A stretch of 60,403 nucleotides of DNA from an uncultured Anaerolineae bacterium (GCA_937922795.1 CALAJK010000060.1:1-60403); one strand, 5' to 3'; shown: positions 42,300-50,725, numbered from the stretch's first letter. The notes: a model not told the origin generated them from the letters alone. Program-made: numbers and translations.

Positions 42300-43558
42300 G
42301 GCAGCGCGGCCTCTCGGTCATAAGCATGGCACTGATGACAATAGCGGCTCTCCTGCTGGTCAGGCTGCTGCTGGCAGGCTGAACCGGCCACCAGCGGGAT
42401 GACGTACTGCCGGCCGGTCGCCTTGCCAGTCAGCACCCAGTCCGTCCCGCGTTTTTGAATGTGCCACAGCGCCTCGCCGCGAGCGGTCATCATGACGGTG
42501 TCGCCGACGCGCAGACTGACCAGCGGATTCAATGCGGCGCGCTTGAGAGCGACATCAGCGGCGGTCTGCACGCTGGTCTGCAGCGGCGGCTGGTCGAGCG
42601 TGCCGTGGCAGGTTGCGCACTGGATGTACTGCGCCTGCGACCGGCTGCTGTACAGTTGGCTGTCTCCCATCACCTCCAGCGACGTATGGCAGTCAATGCA
42701 GTCCAGCTCCCACTCGCAGCGCGTGAACTGGCTGATCGGCTGGTAGTACTCATGCAGCCGCCGCGCCGGCTCCGAAAGCTCGCGCGGCGGCGGCAGGTCG
42801 TCGCGTTCGAGGAAAGTCATCGTGCGCAGATCGTAGTTGCCGCGATTATGGCAGTGATTACACTGACTGTAAGGGATGGCCAGGGTGAAGGCGTGCTGTG
42901 AGGGATGACCGGTCTCCTCTCGACTGATCGTCGGGTCGCCGCCGCGATAACGCCCATCGTCAGCGTACAGCACGTGGCAGCTTGAACAGCCGGTGCTGCG
43001 ATAATAGTAGTCTGCGGCTTGCGGCTCGGCAGATAGGTGACAGGTCATACAGACGTCAGCGAACCGCTGCACCGGCATCGGCTCATCTGCCGTGGGCGCG
43101 AAGGTCTGCAGGTGGCCGATTTCGGCAGCCGCATACCGCGCCTCGCCGTCCGGCTGCAGGCCGAACGAACGCCGGATCAGACTGATCGCCCCGGCATAAG
43201 TCGCCATCAGGCTGCGCTGCACCAGCACCACTTGGGCCGCATGGCATTCGCCGCAGTACTGTTCGGCGGTCTCCAACGCGCCGGGATTGCGCACGATGCC
43301 AACATGCGCTAGATCGGCATCCGTTGCCAGGCGATCGCCGCCGTGACAGGACACACAGCCAAACGCCTCGGTCGGATGTGAAGCGCTGATCGCCTCGATG
43401 CCTTGATGGCAGGTCAGACAGCGTTCTGGCTGGCCAGTTCGCGCCGGGGTGATCTCCAGCACCGGCCTGGGCGCGGCCAGCCAGAACGCAGTCAGCAGCA
43501 TCCCAAAACCCGTCAGCAGCAGCAGCGGCGGCATCCATAGAACAGGTTTGCGATCCAT
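42296..43558 (-). CDS. Nine-heme c-type cytochrome, membrane-anchored
   Basis: 420 residues. After an N-terminal hydrophobic anchor (about 8-28) there are nine CxxCH motifs: CLTCH, CVSCH, CGECH, CMTCH, CSSCH, CNHCH, CIDCH, CATCH and CHQCH. An additional His-rich region and the spacing suggest bis-His haems. The number and the large loops are like those of multihaem reductases, or of electron-carrier cytochromes of respiratory complexes; I see no clear catalytic site of known type (a CxxCK motif is absent). It is placed after the diheme lipoprotein gene in the respiratory operon, on the outside of the cytoplasmic membrane. Confidence 0.88.
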   Translation of the reverse strand: MDRKPVLWMPPLLLLTGFGMLLTAFWLAAPRPVLEITPARTGQPERCLTCHQGIEAISASHPTEAFGCVSCHGGDRLATDADLAHVGIVRNPGALETAEQYCGECHAAQVVLVQRSLMATYAGAISLIRRSFGLQPDGEARYAAAEIGHLQTFAPTADEPMPVQRFADVCMTCHLSAEPQAADYYYRSTGCSSCHVLYADDGRYRGGDPTISREETGHPSQHAFTLAIPYSQCNHCHNRGNYDLRTMTFLERDDLPPPRELSEPARRLHEYYQPISQFTRCEWELDCIDCHTSLEVMGDSQLYSSRSQAQYIQCATCHGTLDQPPLQTSVQTAADVALKRAALNPLVSLRVGDTVMMTARGEALWHIQKRGTDWVLTGKATGRQYVIPLVAGSACQQQPDQQESRYCHQCHAYDREAALP

Positions 43559-43571
43559 AGCGTCTTTTTGC

Positions 43572-44219
43572 TCAACACCCGCTGTCTGGGTTAGCGCCCT
43601 CCCGCAGCCAGCGGTACAGCCGGCGCATCAGCGTCACATCCAGCATCTCAAGATCATGTTCAGGCACATCGGCGGTGGTAGACGACATCGCCAGCAGAAA
43701 ATCTTCGACGGCACGCGGATAATTGGCCAACATAGGCGCATCAGCGCTGCCCTGAGCAAACGCCCCATGACAGGCGTCGCATCCGCTCTCAGTGTACAGC
43801 TTCATCCCTAAAATCTGACCGGCGGGCAGTTCTGGCGCGCCTGCTGCCGCTGCCGGCTCCAAATTGGTCAGCCAGACGTACAGGTCTTGCACATCCGCCG
43901 CGCTCAATTCAGCCTCGCTGAAGGCCGGCTTAGGCGGGCGCGTCTGGCGGATAGCCGTCTCAAAAGCCGCGAATGCGAGCTTCCTGCCGGCCAAGGCCGG
44001 ACCAATGCGGCCGCCGGCCAGCGCGCCGTGGCAGTCCGCGCAGCGCCAGCTCACAAACAGGCGCTGGCCGTTCGCCGCGTCACCGGCAGGGTTGCGCGTC
44101 GGCGCTGGCGCTAGCGTTGGCACGATCACCGTGGGACGCGGTGTCGGCGCAGCCTCGGCGCAGGCGGCCAGCAGCAGGCCCAAAATGAGCGCAAGTCGGA
44201 ATATCCATCCGGATTTCAT
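43572..44219 (-). CDS. Diheme c-type cytochrome lipoprotein
   Basis: 215 residues. The signal is MKSGWIFRLALILGLLLAAC with a lipobox-like LLAAC whose Cys20 would be lipidated; a Pro/Thr-rich linker follows (PTPRPTVIVPTLAPAPT). Two class I type haem domains have the motifs CADCH and CDACH; the second region, GSADAPMLANYPRAVEDFLL, is usual for small cytochromes. ATG at 44219 is chosen as GGAGG precedes it by nine bases, and the gene overlaps the end of the cytochrome b gene. It could pass electrons between the membrane quinone-linked subunit and the nine-heme cytochrome. Confidence 0.9.
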   Translation of the reverse strand: MKSGWIFRLALILGLLLAACAEAAPTPRPTVIVPTLAPAPTRNPAGDAANGQRLFVSWRCADCHGALAGGRIGPALAGRKLAFAAFETAIRQTRPPKPAFSEAELSAADVQDLYVWLTNLEPAAAAGAPELPAGQILGMKLYTESGCDACHGAFAQGSADAPMLANYPRAVEDFLLAMSSTTADVPEHDLEMLDVTLMRRLYRWLREGANPDSGC

Positions 44220-44221
44220 GG

Positions 44222-45037
44222 TCAATCGCCTCCCTGAGGCGCCGGTTCAGCATCAGCGGGCGGTTGGGACTGGGCGAGCTGGCGATTGTAGTGATCTTCC
44301 CACGCGGCCTTTTCCGCCATCTTGCGCTCATACCACTTGCGATGATGGAGATAGGCGTACAAGCCGTTGACTTTGCCGTTGAACATGCTGAAGAACGCCT
44401 GGCGCTCCTCCGGCATGATCGCGCCCATGTAGACATGGATGATCACGCCGGCGAAGGTCAGCCCAGCGGCCAGGAAGTGCAGCGGCATCGCCCACTGGAT
44501 GATCCATTGCAGCGACGTGGGAATAGACTCGCTGTAGGTCATGATGAGGCCTGTGACACCGATCACGACCGTTCCGAAGATCACCAGATAGCTGTACAGC
44601 TTCTGGCCGCCGTTGTAGGCATCCTGCGGCGGCAGCTCTTTATCTTTCTTCAAGCCGAACATCTGGAAGGGGCGGATCATCAGCCACTTCCAGTCATCCT
44701 TGTCCATGAACATACGGGTCGCGGCAAATGGGATGAAGTACTTGCGAAAGCCAAAGAAGACATTGAAGATCAGCACGAAGAACCAGACCTGGCCGATGAT
44801 CGAATGCCAGTAGATGAGCGGCGCTAGACCGCCAAAAATCTGGTTCATCAAATTGTTCCAGGCTTCCGGCACAAACGGATACACTTTGCCCAGCAGAATC
44901 CCCAGGCCGGTGGGCAGCAGCAGCAGCCACATCGCCGCATTAAACCAATGGGTGAGAATGTTCGCAGTGTAGTGTTTCACCAGCGTTTGCTGGCGCAGCG
45001 CCTCGCGTTCTTCGAGCGTCAGTTTCTCACGGCTCAT
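44222..45037 (-). CDS. Cytochrome b membrane subunit (FdnI/PsrC-like, cytochrome b561 type)
   Basis: 271 residues with four hydrophobic spans typical of the gamma subunit of formate dehydrogenase-type enzymes. The N-terminal KHYTANILTHWFNAAMWLLL has the His ligands; further LIYWHSIIGQVWFFVLIFNV and AMPLHFLAAGLTFAGVIIHV provide the other haem His. Charged segments TRMFMDKDDWKWLMIRPFQM lie in the cytoplasmic loop. The protein would hold two b haems and exchange electrons with the quinone pool. It follows the FeS subunit and precedes the cytochrome lipoprotein, GGAGG-type site before the ATG. The tail is hydrophilic and rich in Gln and Pro. Confidence 0.9.
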   Translation of the reverse strand: MSREKLTLEEREALRQQTLVKHYTANILTHWFNAAMWLLLLPTGLGILLGKVYPFVPEAWNNLMNQIFGGLAPLIYWHSIIGQVWFFVLIFNVFFGFRKYFIPFAATRMFMDKDDWKWLMIRPFQMFGLKKDKELPPQDAYNGGQKLYSYLVIFGTVVIGVTGLIMTYSESIPTSLQWIIQWAMPLHFLAAGLTFAGVIIHVYMGAIMPEERQAFFSMFNGKVNGLYAYLHHRKWYERKMAEKAAWEDHYNRQLAQSQPPADAEPAPQGGD

Positions 45038-45086
45038 AACCTGTCCTCCTTGACAGCCAACGCATCACCACCATGCGCCGGCCGGA

Positions 45087-45824
45087 TCACGCTTCCTCGT
45101 ATTCGTTTTCACCCTTGAACAACTGGAAGATGAACGCCAGCGCCTGCCCACCGAAGGCCAGGGCGATCGCGGCCTTCACCACCGGCAGCGCGACCGTGTG
45201 CCAGAACGTCTCAGCCGGGACCGGCTGGCGCGGCGACGGGCTGACCTGCACCGCCGAGGCATCCGGCGGAGACAGGTACAGCGTCATCGGGCGGGTGTTC
45301 ACCTGATCGTTGATCGGACGATACACAGCGCGCCCTGCGATCGCCTGGCTGACTGTGCTGTTCGGGTCGTTCAGATCGCCGAACAGCCGCGCCCCGCCGA
45401 TACAGGTCGCCACACAGGCCGGCATCTCGCCGGCTTCGACGCGATGGAAGCAGGCTGAACACTTATCAGCCTTGCCCGTCTCCAGGTTGCGAAAACGCGC
45501 CTGATAGGGACAGGCATTCACGCACAGGCCGCAGCCGATGCAAGCCTCTTCGTCGATCAGCACCAGGCCATCGCTGTCGCGCTTGAAAGTCGCTCCGGTG
45601 GGACAAGCGGATACACACCAGGGATCTTCGCAGTGATGGCACTGCGCCGGCACGAATGTCTGCGACAGGTTCGGGAACTGCCCCCGCGGCCCGTCAGAAT
45701 GCACCCAGATGCGCGTTTGCCCTGCCGGGGTATTCCATTCAGCCCGGCAGGCGACCATACACGCCCGGCAGTCAATGCAGCGCGCCGGGTCGATCACAAA
45801 AGCATAGCGTTTCTTCAGCGCCAT
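45087..45824 (-). CDS. Four-cluster 4Fe-4S electron-transfer subunit with C-terminal membrane helix
   Basis: 245 residues. Four cysteine blocks as in FdnH, PsrB and DmsB: CIDCRACMVACRAEW, CHHCEDPWCVSACPTGA, CIGCGLCVNACPYQARF and CSACFHRVEAGEMPACVATC. A C-terminal hydrophobic helix (VVKAAIALAFGGQALAFIFQ) anchors it. The subunit links the molybdopterin protein (four bases upstream) with the cytochrome b. Together the three genes encode a complete complex iron-sulfur molybdoenzyme of the DMSO-reductase superfamily. The orientation of the active site is on the exported side because the catalytic subunit has a Tat signal. Confidence 0.93.
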   Translation of the reverse strand: MALKKRYAFVIDPARCIDCRACMVACRAEWNTPAGQTRIWVHSDGPRGQFPNLSQTFVPAQCHHCEDPWCVSACPTGATFKRDSDGLVLIDEEACIGCGLCVNACPYQARFRNLETGKADKCSACFHRVEAGEMPACVATCIGGARLFGDLNDPNSTVSQAIAGRAVYRPINDQVNTRPMTLYLSPPDASAVQVSPSPRQPVPAETFWHTVALPVVKAAIALAFGGQALAFIFQLFKGENEYEEA

Positions 45825-45827
45825 CGC

Positions 45828-48035
45828 TCACGCCCTTTCCACCGTCACAAACGTCTGGGTCAGCGCCTGGCCTCCGCTCACCGGGTCAGTGAAGGTCACG
45901 TGTACCCGGCTGGCATTGACGCCCCGGTTGTAGGCTTTCTTCAAACCGCGGCTGGCATGGCCGAAGCCCGGCGCCAGGTAGACACAATCTGGACGTATCC
46001 CCTCGGTGAGCCACACCTTAACCTCAACTGCGCCAGCGTCGCTGGTTACACGCACTAGGTCGCCGTTGTTGATGCCGCGCTGTGCCGCTGCGGTAGGATG
46101 CAGCCACAGGTCTTGCGTGTGGTAATCTACCTCTTGCAGATAAGCGTTGTTCTGCGTAGCGAACTGGGTGTGCTGGCCAACTTTGCCCGTCAGCAAATAG
46201 AAGCGTCCTTCAGGTGGCCGCGGCGGCTCTTCCCACACTGGCACTGCTGGAAAACCGGCCTTGCGCAGCGTTTCTGAAGCGATTTCCACTTTGCCGCTGG
46301 GTGTATTCCAGGTGCGCTCTCCTGATCGCTCAGGAACTGGCGCGTCAAAGTAGCCGACCTGTTTGATCTGCTCCAGTGGCACGCCGAACGGAGCGAGCTG
46401 CTGGCGAATGTAATCCTCTTCATCTAGATATTGGAAATAGTCCTCCAACCCCAGGCGGCGGCCCAACTCGCGATAAATCCACAGCGCCGACCGCGCTTCG
46501 CCGAGCGGCTCGACGACTGGCTGGCGGATGAACACCCGACTGCCCACTGCATGCAGCGGATCGTAGCGCTCTAGGTAGGTCGCCTCCGGCAGGATCACAT
46601 CGGCATACCACGATGAGTCGTTGAGGATGATATCCACAGACACGATGAATTCCAGCTTCTTGAAGGCTTCAATCGTCCGCGCCATATCAGGCAAGCTCAT
46701 GATCGGGTTCTGCCGGCTGAAGAACCAGCCGCGCGCCTGATACGGCTGGCCGGTGAGCACCGCGTCGCGGATCTCCTGGAATACACCCAGCTTCAGCGGC
46801 ACTAGGGGATACTTCCACGGCACGCCATCCAGCCGCATAGCAGTCACGCGGGGATAAGGCGGCTGCGGCGGTCCGCCAAGGCTGACCGTGCTCTCATCGG
46901 CGAAAATGCAGTCGCCCTGCTCCGGACATAGGCCGATGAGCGCATTCAACACGGCGATCGCCCGCTCCGTCTGGAAGCTGTTGATGAAGTTGCTAGTACG
47001 CCAGTTCGGATGAGCGAAGGCATACGGCGCGGCCTCGGCGAATTCATGGGCGATACGATAAATGGTCGCCTCTGGGATCTCCGTGATGGGAGCCGCCCAG
47101 CGCGGGGTGTAGCCGCGCACCGCTTCAGCCAGTTCGTCAAAGCCAACAGTGTAACGCTCGACAAAGGCGCGGTCATACAGGTTTTCGTCGATGATGACTT
47201 GAATGAGCGCCAGGTGGAACGCCAGATCAGTGCCGGGGCGGATCGGCAACCACTCGGCAGCCTTTGCCGCCGTCTTGGTGAAGCGCGGATCGAGGACAAC
47301 CACATGCGCGCCCTGAGCGATGCGCTCCATGAGCTGGCGCGTCTCACTGGTGCTGATACCCTCCATCAAATTGCGCCCGGTGAGGATGATGTAGTTCATG
47401 CCATCGTAGCGGCGCGCCGGCTCCTGAATGCCCAGGGTGAGCAGATGGGCGGTCACCATGGCGTTGAAACACAGGCTGCGCTGGGTGCCGTAGTTTGGGC
47501 TGCCGTAGGCGTTGAGCAGATTTTCAAACAGCGGCTGGCTGAGATTATGAGTCGAGGAGAAGATCATCGCCTCTGGCCCATATGTGTTCTTGATCCGCAG
47601 CATCTGTTCAGCGGTGAAATCCAGCGCCTCTTCCCAGGTGGCGCGGCGGAAACGCCCGCTGCCCCGCTCGCCCACGCGCATCAGCGGGTACAGCACCCGG
47701 TCAGGGTCGTAGGTCATCATTAAGCCGCTCTGGCCGCGCGCGCACAGGTTACCTAACGAGTGCGGATGTTCGGGATTGCCATCTAATTTTTCGATCTTGC
47801 CGCCCCGCACTTTGGCGATCACACCGCAGCGCCAGACGCACATCTCACACAGCGTCCGCACTTCATAATCGGCCGTGGGGCCAGAGAGGAAATGTTCTGG
47901 GCCGGCCTGCGCTTGGGCCGGGCCGAGATCAAAGATGCCCAATTTGGCCAGCGCTGCCCCAGTACCGGCCAGGACTGCCCCTTTCATGAACTGCCGTCGG
48001 TTTAACAGCCATTGTTCACGCGTGATCTCTTCCAT
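45828..48035 (-). CDS. Tat-exported molybdopterin oxidoreductase (PsrA/PhsA-like)
   Basis: 735 residues of the DMSO reductase superfamily. Twin-arginine signal NRRQFMKGAVLAGTGAALAK. The 4Fe-4S site is LCEMCVWRCGVIAKVRGG plus CARGQ. Mo-binding region: FSSTHNLSQPLFENLLNAYG then SPNYGTQRSLCFNAM, with Cys as the probable Mo ligand as in polysulfide and thiosulfate reductases; RTWNTPSGKVEIAS and HTQFATQNNAYLQEV near the C-terminus bind MGD. The substrate cannot be told from sequence; a sulfur compound (polysulfide, thiosulfate or tetrathionate) is the best guess from rhodanese and YeeE/YedE neighbours, arsenite or alternatives remain open. ATG at 48035 has GTGAGG nine bases upstream. Confidence 0.88.
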   Translation of the reverse strand: MEEITREQWLLNRRQFMKGAVLAGTGAALAKLGIFDLGPAQAQAGPEHFLSGPTADYEVRTLCEMCVWRCGVIAKVRGGKIEKLDGNPEHPHSLGNLCARGQSGLMMTYDPDRVLYPLMRVGERGSGRFRRATWEEALDFTAEQMLRIKNTYGPEAMIFSSTHNLSQPLFENLLNAYGSPNYGTQRSLCFNAMVTAHLLTLGIQEPARRYDGMNYIILTGRNLMEGISTSETRQLMERIAQGAHVVVLDPRFTKTAAKAAEWLPIRPGTDLAFHLALIQVIIDENLYDRAFVERYTVGFDELAEAVRGYTPRWAAPITEIPEATIYRIAHEFAEAAPYAFAHPNWRTSNFINSFQTERAIAVLNALIGLCPEQGDCIFADESTVSLGGPPQPPYPRVTAMRLDGVPWKYPLVPLKLGVFQEIRDAVLTGQPYQARGWFFSRQNPIMSLPDMARTIEAFKKLEFIVSVDIILNDSSWYADVILPEATYLERYDPLHAVGSRVFIRQPVVEPLGEARSALWIYRELGRRLGLEDYFQYLDEEDYIRQQLAPFGVPLEQIKQVGYFDAPVPERSGERTWNTPSGKVEIASETLRKAGFPAVPVWEEPPRPPEGRFYLLTGKVGQHTQFATQNNAYLQEVDYHTQDLWLHPTAAAQRGINNGDLVRVTSDAGAVEVKVWLTEGIRPDCVYLAPGFGHASRGLKKAYNRGVNASRVHVTFTDPVSGGQALTQTFVTVERA

Positions 48036-48050
48036 GGATGTTTGCCTCAC

Positions 48051-48695
48051 TCAGTCGCCCACGCCCTGAAGCTGAGGGCGTTCTTCCAGCCCAGCCTCGA
48101 TGCGTTCCCGCTCCACGATCTTCTCCAGGTCGTCGGGGCGGCGCAGTCGGGTGCGCCCCAACACATACAGGAAGAGCAGGATCGCCTCAGAAAACACGAG
48201 CGCCAGCAGCAGCGGGTCTACCCCCAGGATGTCCGGCAGCTTGGCATAGGCCAGATCAGGCCGGCCAGCCGTCAGCAGCCACTGCACCAGCGGTGTGCGG
48301 TACAGAGCCCCGAAGATCACGCCGCCGGTCAAGAAGCCGAGCAAGCCGGGGATCAGATAGTCTAGCTGGCCACGGGCGATGCCAGTGATACACGTTCCGG
48401 GGCAAAAACCGGCCAGCGCCATGCCCACTCCGAAGACCATGCCGCCGATCAGATTGCCGGCCAGCACCGTTGCAGTGACCGCCGTCAGCTCCAGCGCGCC
48501 GAAGTGTTTGAGGGTGAAGATGCCGATCATGCCTACCAGCATGCCGGTCATCATGAACCGCAGCACAGTCAGGTCAGTGAAGCGAAACACGTTGGCGATC
48601 TTGTAGTAGCGATTGAGGCCACCCTTGTCCAGCACCCAACCGAAGATGAAACCCAGGAACAAGGCTGTTAGCACATCCGGTACGCTAAGCGCCAT
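48051..48695 (-). CDS. YeeE/YedE family membrane protein (long half)
   Basis: 214 residues with about six hydrophobic segments. Signature cysteine motif: ALAGFCPGTCITGIARGQLD. Other blocks: TALFLGFIFGWVLDKGGLNR and GNLIGGMVFGVGMALAG. The family includes the thiosulfate-uptake protein TsuA, whose conserved Cys residues pass thiosulfate across the membrane. The C-terminus is a cytoplasmic tail with RRPDDLEKIVERERIEAGLE. GGAG lies 11 bases upstream of ATG at 48695; longer reading from 48947 would begin inside the upstream gene in another frame and is rejected. It stands next to a second half-size member. Confidence 0.88.
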   Translation of the reverse strand: MALSVPDVLTALFLGFIFGWVLDKGGLNRYYKIANVFRFTDLTVLRFMMTGMLVGMIGIFTLKHFGALELTAVTATVLAGNLIGGMVFGVGMALAGFCPGTCITGIARGQLDYLIPGLLGFLTGGVIFGALYRTPLVQWLLTAGRPDLAYAKLPDILGVDPLLLALVFSEAILLFLYVLGRTRLRRPDDLEKIVERERIEAGLEERPQLQGVGD

Positions 48696-48727
48696 TGTCG
48701 TCTTCTCCTTGCGACAGGGGTCGCGGA

Positions 48728-49270
48728 CTAATACTTGTCCCGGTAGACCAGCAGTTGGACGATCGCCCCGCTGATGAAGATGCCAGGGATGAACAGGAAC
48801 GCTGCCGGGCTGAGCTGCACGCCGCCCGCCAGCGCTAAACCGCTGGTGCAGCCGCCCGCCAAACCCGCGCCGATCTGCAGGATGACGCCGCCGATGAAGG
48901 CGATCACCCAGCGTTTCCAGACAGCGCCGCCAAATACGTCGCGCCACTGCTCAACGGGTATGAGCGTTAGCTTGAAGTGTCCGCCGATCAGCACCGAGGC
49001 CAGCGCTCCGAAGAAAAGGCCGATCACTATCCAGAACTGCCAGCCGATCGTCTCGGTGACCGGCGGAAAAATTGTCACAAAGAACTGGTTGGCCGGATCG
49101 CCCGCCGTCAGCGGCTTGCCGACGATGGCGGCGATATTGAAGAACGTGCCAGAGACGCCTGGCGCGCGTTGGGACAGCAGCAGCGCCAGCACGTATACCA
49201 GGCCTAGACCAATGCCGGCTACCTCAGGCGACCACAAATCTCTCTGTAACTGTTTGAGCAGCCACTTCAT
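48728..49270 (-). CDS. YeeE/YedE family membrane protein (short half)
   Basis: 180 residues, about four membrane spans. LGLVYVLALLLSQRAPGVSG, FWIVIGLFFGALASVLIGGH and IGAGLAGGCTSGLALAGGVQ with the conserved GC motif. The typical single-chain YeeE/YedE protein has two copies of this fold; here they are separate genes, 33 bases apart, which probably form a heteromer. Sulfur-oxyanion or sulfide-type transport is the family's known role. It overlaps the end of the three-heme cytochrome gene by four bases (ATGA). Confidence 0.85.
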   Translation of the reverse strand: MKWLLKQLQRDLWSPEVAGIGLGLVYVLALLLSQRAPGVSGTFFNIAAIVGKPLTAGDPANQFFVTIFPPVTETIGWQFWIVIGLFFGALASVLIGGHFKLTLIPVEQWRDVFGGAVWKRWVIAFIGGVILQIGAGLAGGCTSGLALAGGVQLSPAAFLFIPGIFISGAIVQLLVYRDKY

Positions 49271-50256
49271 AGTTTTGATTCTCCTAGCTGTTCAACGACG
49301 GCCAGCAGTAGATCACGATCTTTCTTATCGAGGTTCTGCAAACGGTGGATGAGCGCCGGGTCCAACCGCGCCAGCGCGCGCAGGATTGCGCCGCCCTGTA
49401 CCGGGTCTGCCAGCAGTTGGGCGACGGCGGCTTGAACCCCAGGATCGAGCGTTTCCAGGCCGGCAGGCGGCACGGCAGGCGCAGATTGCAACGCAGGCGA
49501 TGAACGCGGCGCAGGGACAGCCGACGGTGCGCGCGCGATCACCGGGCCCATGACCTCATAAGCGCCGCTGTGCGCCAGCCGTCGCCAGTCATCAGCGGGT
49601 GTGGCGCGGGCGCTGCGCCAGACATCGCCCAACTTCTCCAACCGCCAGACGACGATGAAGCCCACAATCAGCAGCGCGACGCCGATCACGGCCAGGATCG
49701 TGTTCCCCACGGTCGAATCATCAAGGTGACCGAGCACTTCAATCGCATAGCGCCGGTTGTAGTCTATCAACGCGCCGCTGGCGTAGCGTTCGCCGGGGGG
49801 CGAGATCGGCTCAGAGGCCAGCGCCGCCAACTCAGACGCCGCGCCGCTGCCGCCAGAGGAAATCGCACCCGGCGCGCTACCTCCTAGATCCACTCCTAGC
49901 GCCGTGGCATACACCTGCGCCAGGTCGAGGTAATCGGCCGGGTGGCAGGACTGACAAGAACCCTGAGGATCAGACAGCGGATAAATCATGCCCTCATGAG
50001 CCGGCGACTGCTCTTTCGCCTGCACATTGCCGGCATGGCAGAAAGCGCAAAAATCACCGAAGGCGTGGCTGATGTGCCAGTCTCCTGATGTATTCACCGG
50101 ATACTGGGCATTCACTTCGTGACAGTTTTTACACGAGCTGGCCGACGCGCCGCACTGCGCCTGTGCTGCCCGCGGCCAGAGCAGCGCCGCCGTCAGGATC
50201 AGCAGCACACCGGTCGGTATCGTCAGCAGTTCAATCAAACGTTTGAATAGGGTCAT
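49267..50256 (-). CDS. Three-heme membrane-anchored cytochrome c
   Basis: 329 residues. Signal peptide MTLFKRLIELLTIPTGVLLI with cleavage near AAQAQCG. Three CxxCH motifs: CKNCH, CAFCH and CQSCH within residues 42-105. A single membrane helix at about 180-203 (VGNTILAVIGVALLIVGFIV) separates this outside domain from a cytoplasmic part with Pro/Ala-rich sequence and a helical C-terminus (DPGVQAAVAQLLADPVQGGA). The cytoplasmic tail looks like an unusual addition. It is the second gene of the operon after the regulator, and probably collects or delivers electrons at the membrane surface. Confidence 0.82.
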   Translation of the reverse strand: MTLFKRLIELLTIPTGVLLILTAALLWPRAAQAQCGASASSCKNCHEVNAQYPVNTSGDWHISHAFGDFCAFCHAGNVQAKEQSPAHEGMIYPLSDPQGSCQSCHPADYLDLAQVYATALGVDLGGSAPGAISSGGSGAASELAALASEPISPPGERYASGALIDYNRRYAIEVLGHLDDSTVGNTILAVIGVALLIVGFIVVWRLEKLGDVWRSARATPADDWRRLAHSGAYEVMGPVIARAPSAVPAPRSSPALQSAPAVPPAGLETLDPGVQAAVAQLLADPVQGGAILRALARLDPALIHRLQNLDKKDRDLLLAVVEQLGESKL

Positions 50257-50286
50257 ACGCTGCGCTCCTTAGCCACAGAGTGCCCG

Positions 50287-50649
50287 TCAATCTGGCTGGT
50301 CTACCGAATCAGCGTCCGGGCCAGCATGAGTCACCAGTTCAGCTTGCGCCAGAATGCGGTCACGCAGGATAGCTCGCAGCAGTTCAAGCGCCTGAATCAG
50401 ACGCTCATCAGCCAGCGAGTACAGCACAGACGCCCCTTCGCGTGTGGCGTCTACCAACGAACGCTCCCGTAGAATCTTGAGATGGCGGGACACGGTAGGC
50501 TGCGGCAGGTCAAGTTCGGCGGCGATGTCATTGACGTACTGCGGTTGGCGCGCCAGCATGTAGAGGATCATCAGCCGTTTGGGATCGCCCAGCGCGTGGC
50601 AAACCTGGCTGTGGAGGATCTCCAGCTCTCGCACTAGTTGGGGTTCCAT
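50287..50649 (-). CDS. ArsR family transcriptional regulator
   Basis: 120 residues. Winged helix-turn-helix: VCHALGDPKRLMILYMLARQ at about 16-35, YVNDIAAELDLPQPTVSRHL as the recognition helix region, KILRERSLVDATREGASVLY as the wing. The metal-site motif ELCVCD of classical ArsR is replaced by ELDLPQ, and only one Cys is present, so metal sensing through a Cys pair is unlikely; the stimulus is unknown. ATG at 50649 is used because GGAG precedes it by about nine bases; GTG at 50673 is possible. It is the first gene of the respiratory operon and probably controls it through the palindrome at 50675-50692. Confidence 0.9.
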   Translation of the reverse strand: MEPQLVRELEILHSQVCHALGDPKRLMILYMLARQPQYVNDIAAELDLPQPTVSRHLKILRERSLVDATREGASVLYSLADERLIQALELLRAILRDRILAQAELVTHAGPDADSVDQPD

Positions 50650-50674
50650 AAGCCTGCTCTCCACCTCTTTCACA

Positions 50675-50692
50675 TATTCGGATTATCGAATA
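50675..50692. promoter_or_regulatory. Inverted repeat, probable operator of the ArsR-family regulator
   Basis: TATTCG (50675-50680), six-base spacer GATTAT, CGAATA (50687-50692) is a perfect inverted repeat 26 bases before the regulator's ATG, a typical place and size for ArsR-family autoregulation. A half-site copy, CATATTCGG, is at 50824-50832, upstream of the divergent rhodanese gene. Confidence 0.55.
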
Positions 50693-50709
50693 CAATTGAC
50701 GCCAATGCT

Positions 50710-50725
50710 TGTGACGAATGTCACG
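50710..50725. promoter_or_regulatory. CRP/FNR-type palindrome
   Basis: TGTGACGAATGTCACG fits the CRP-like pattern TGTGA-N6-TCAC(A). The wider region also has TGCTT at 50706-50710 and AAGCA at 50730-50734 as outer arms. It sits between the ArsR operator and the rhodanese gene, so a CRP/FNR-family regulator could control the respiratory genes. Confidence 0.45.

Noticed and set aside
48696..48947. N-terminal extension of the YeeE/YedE gene up to 48947
   Set aside because: The added 84 residues are Arg/His-rich, overlap the neighbouring YeeE/YedE gene in another frame, and a good Shine-Dalgarno site precedes the ATG at 48695.
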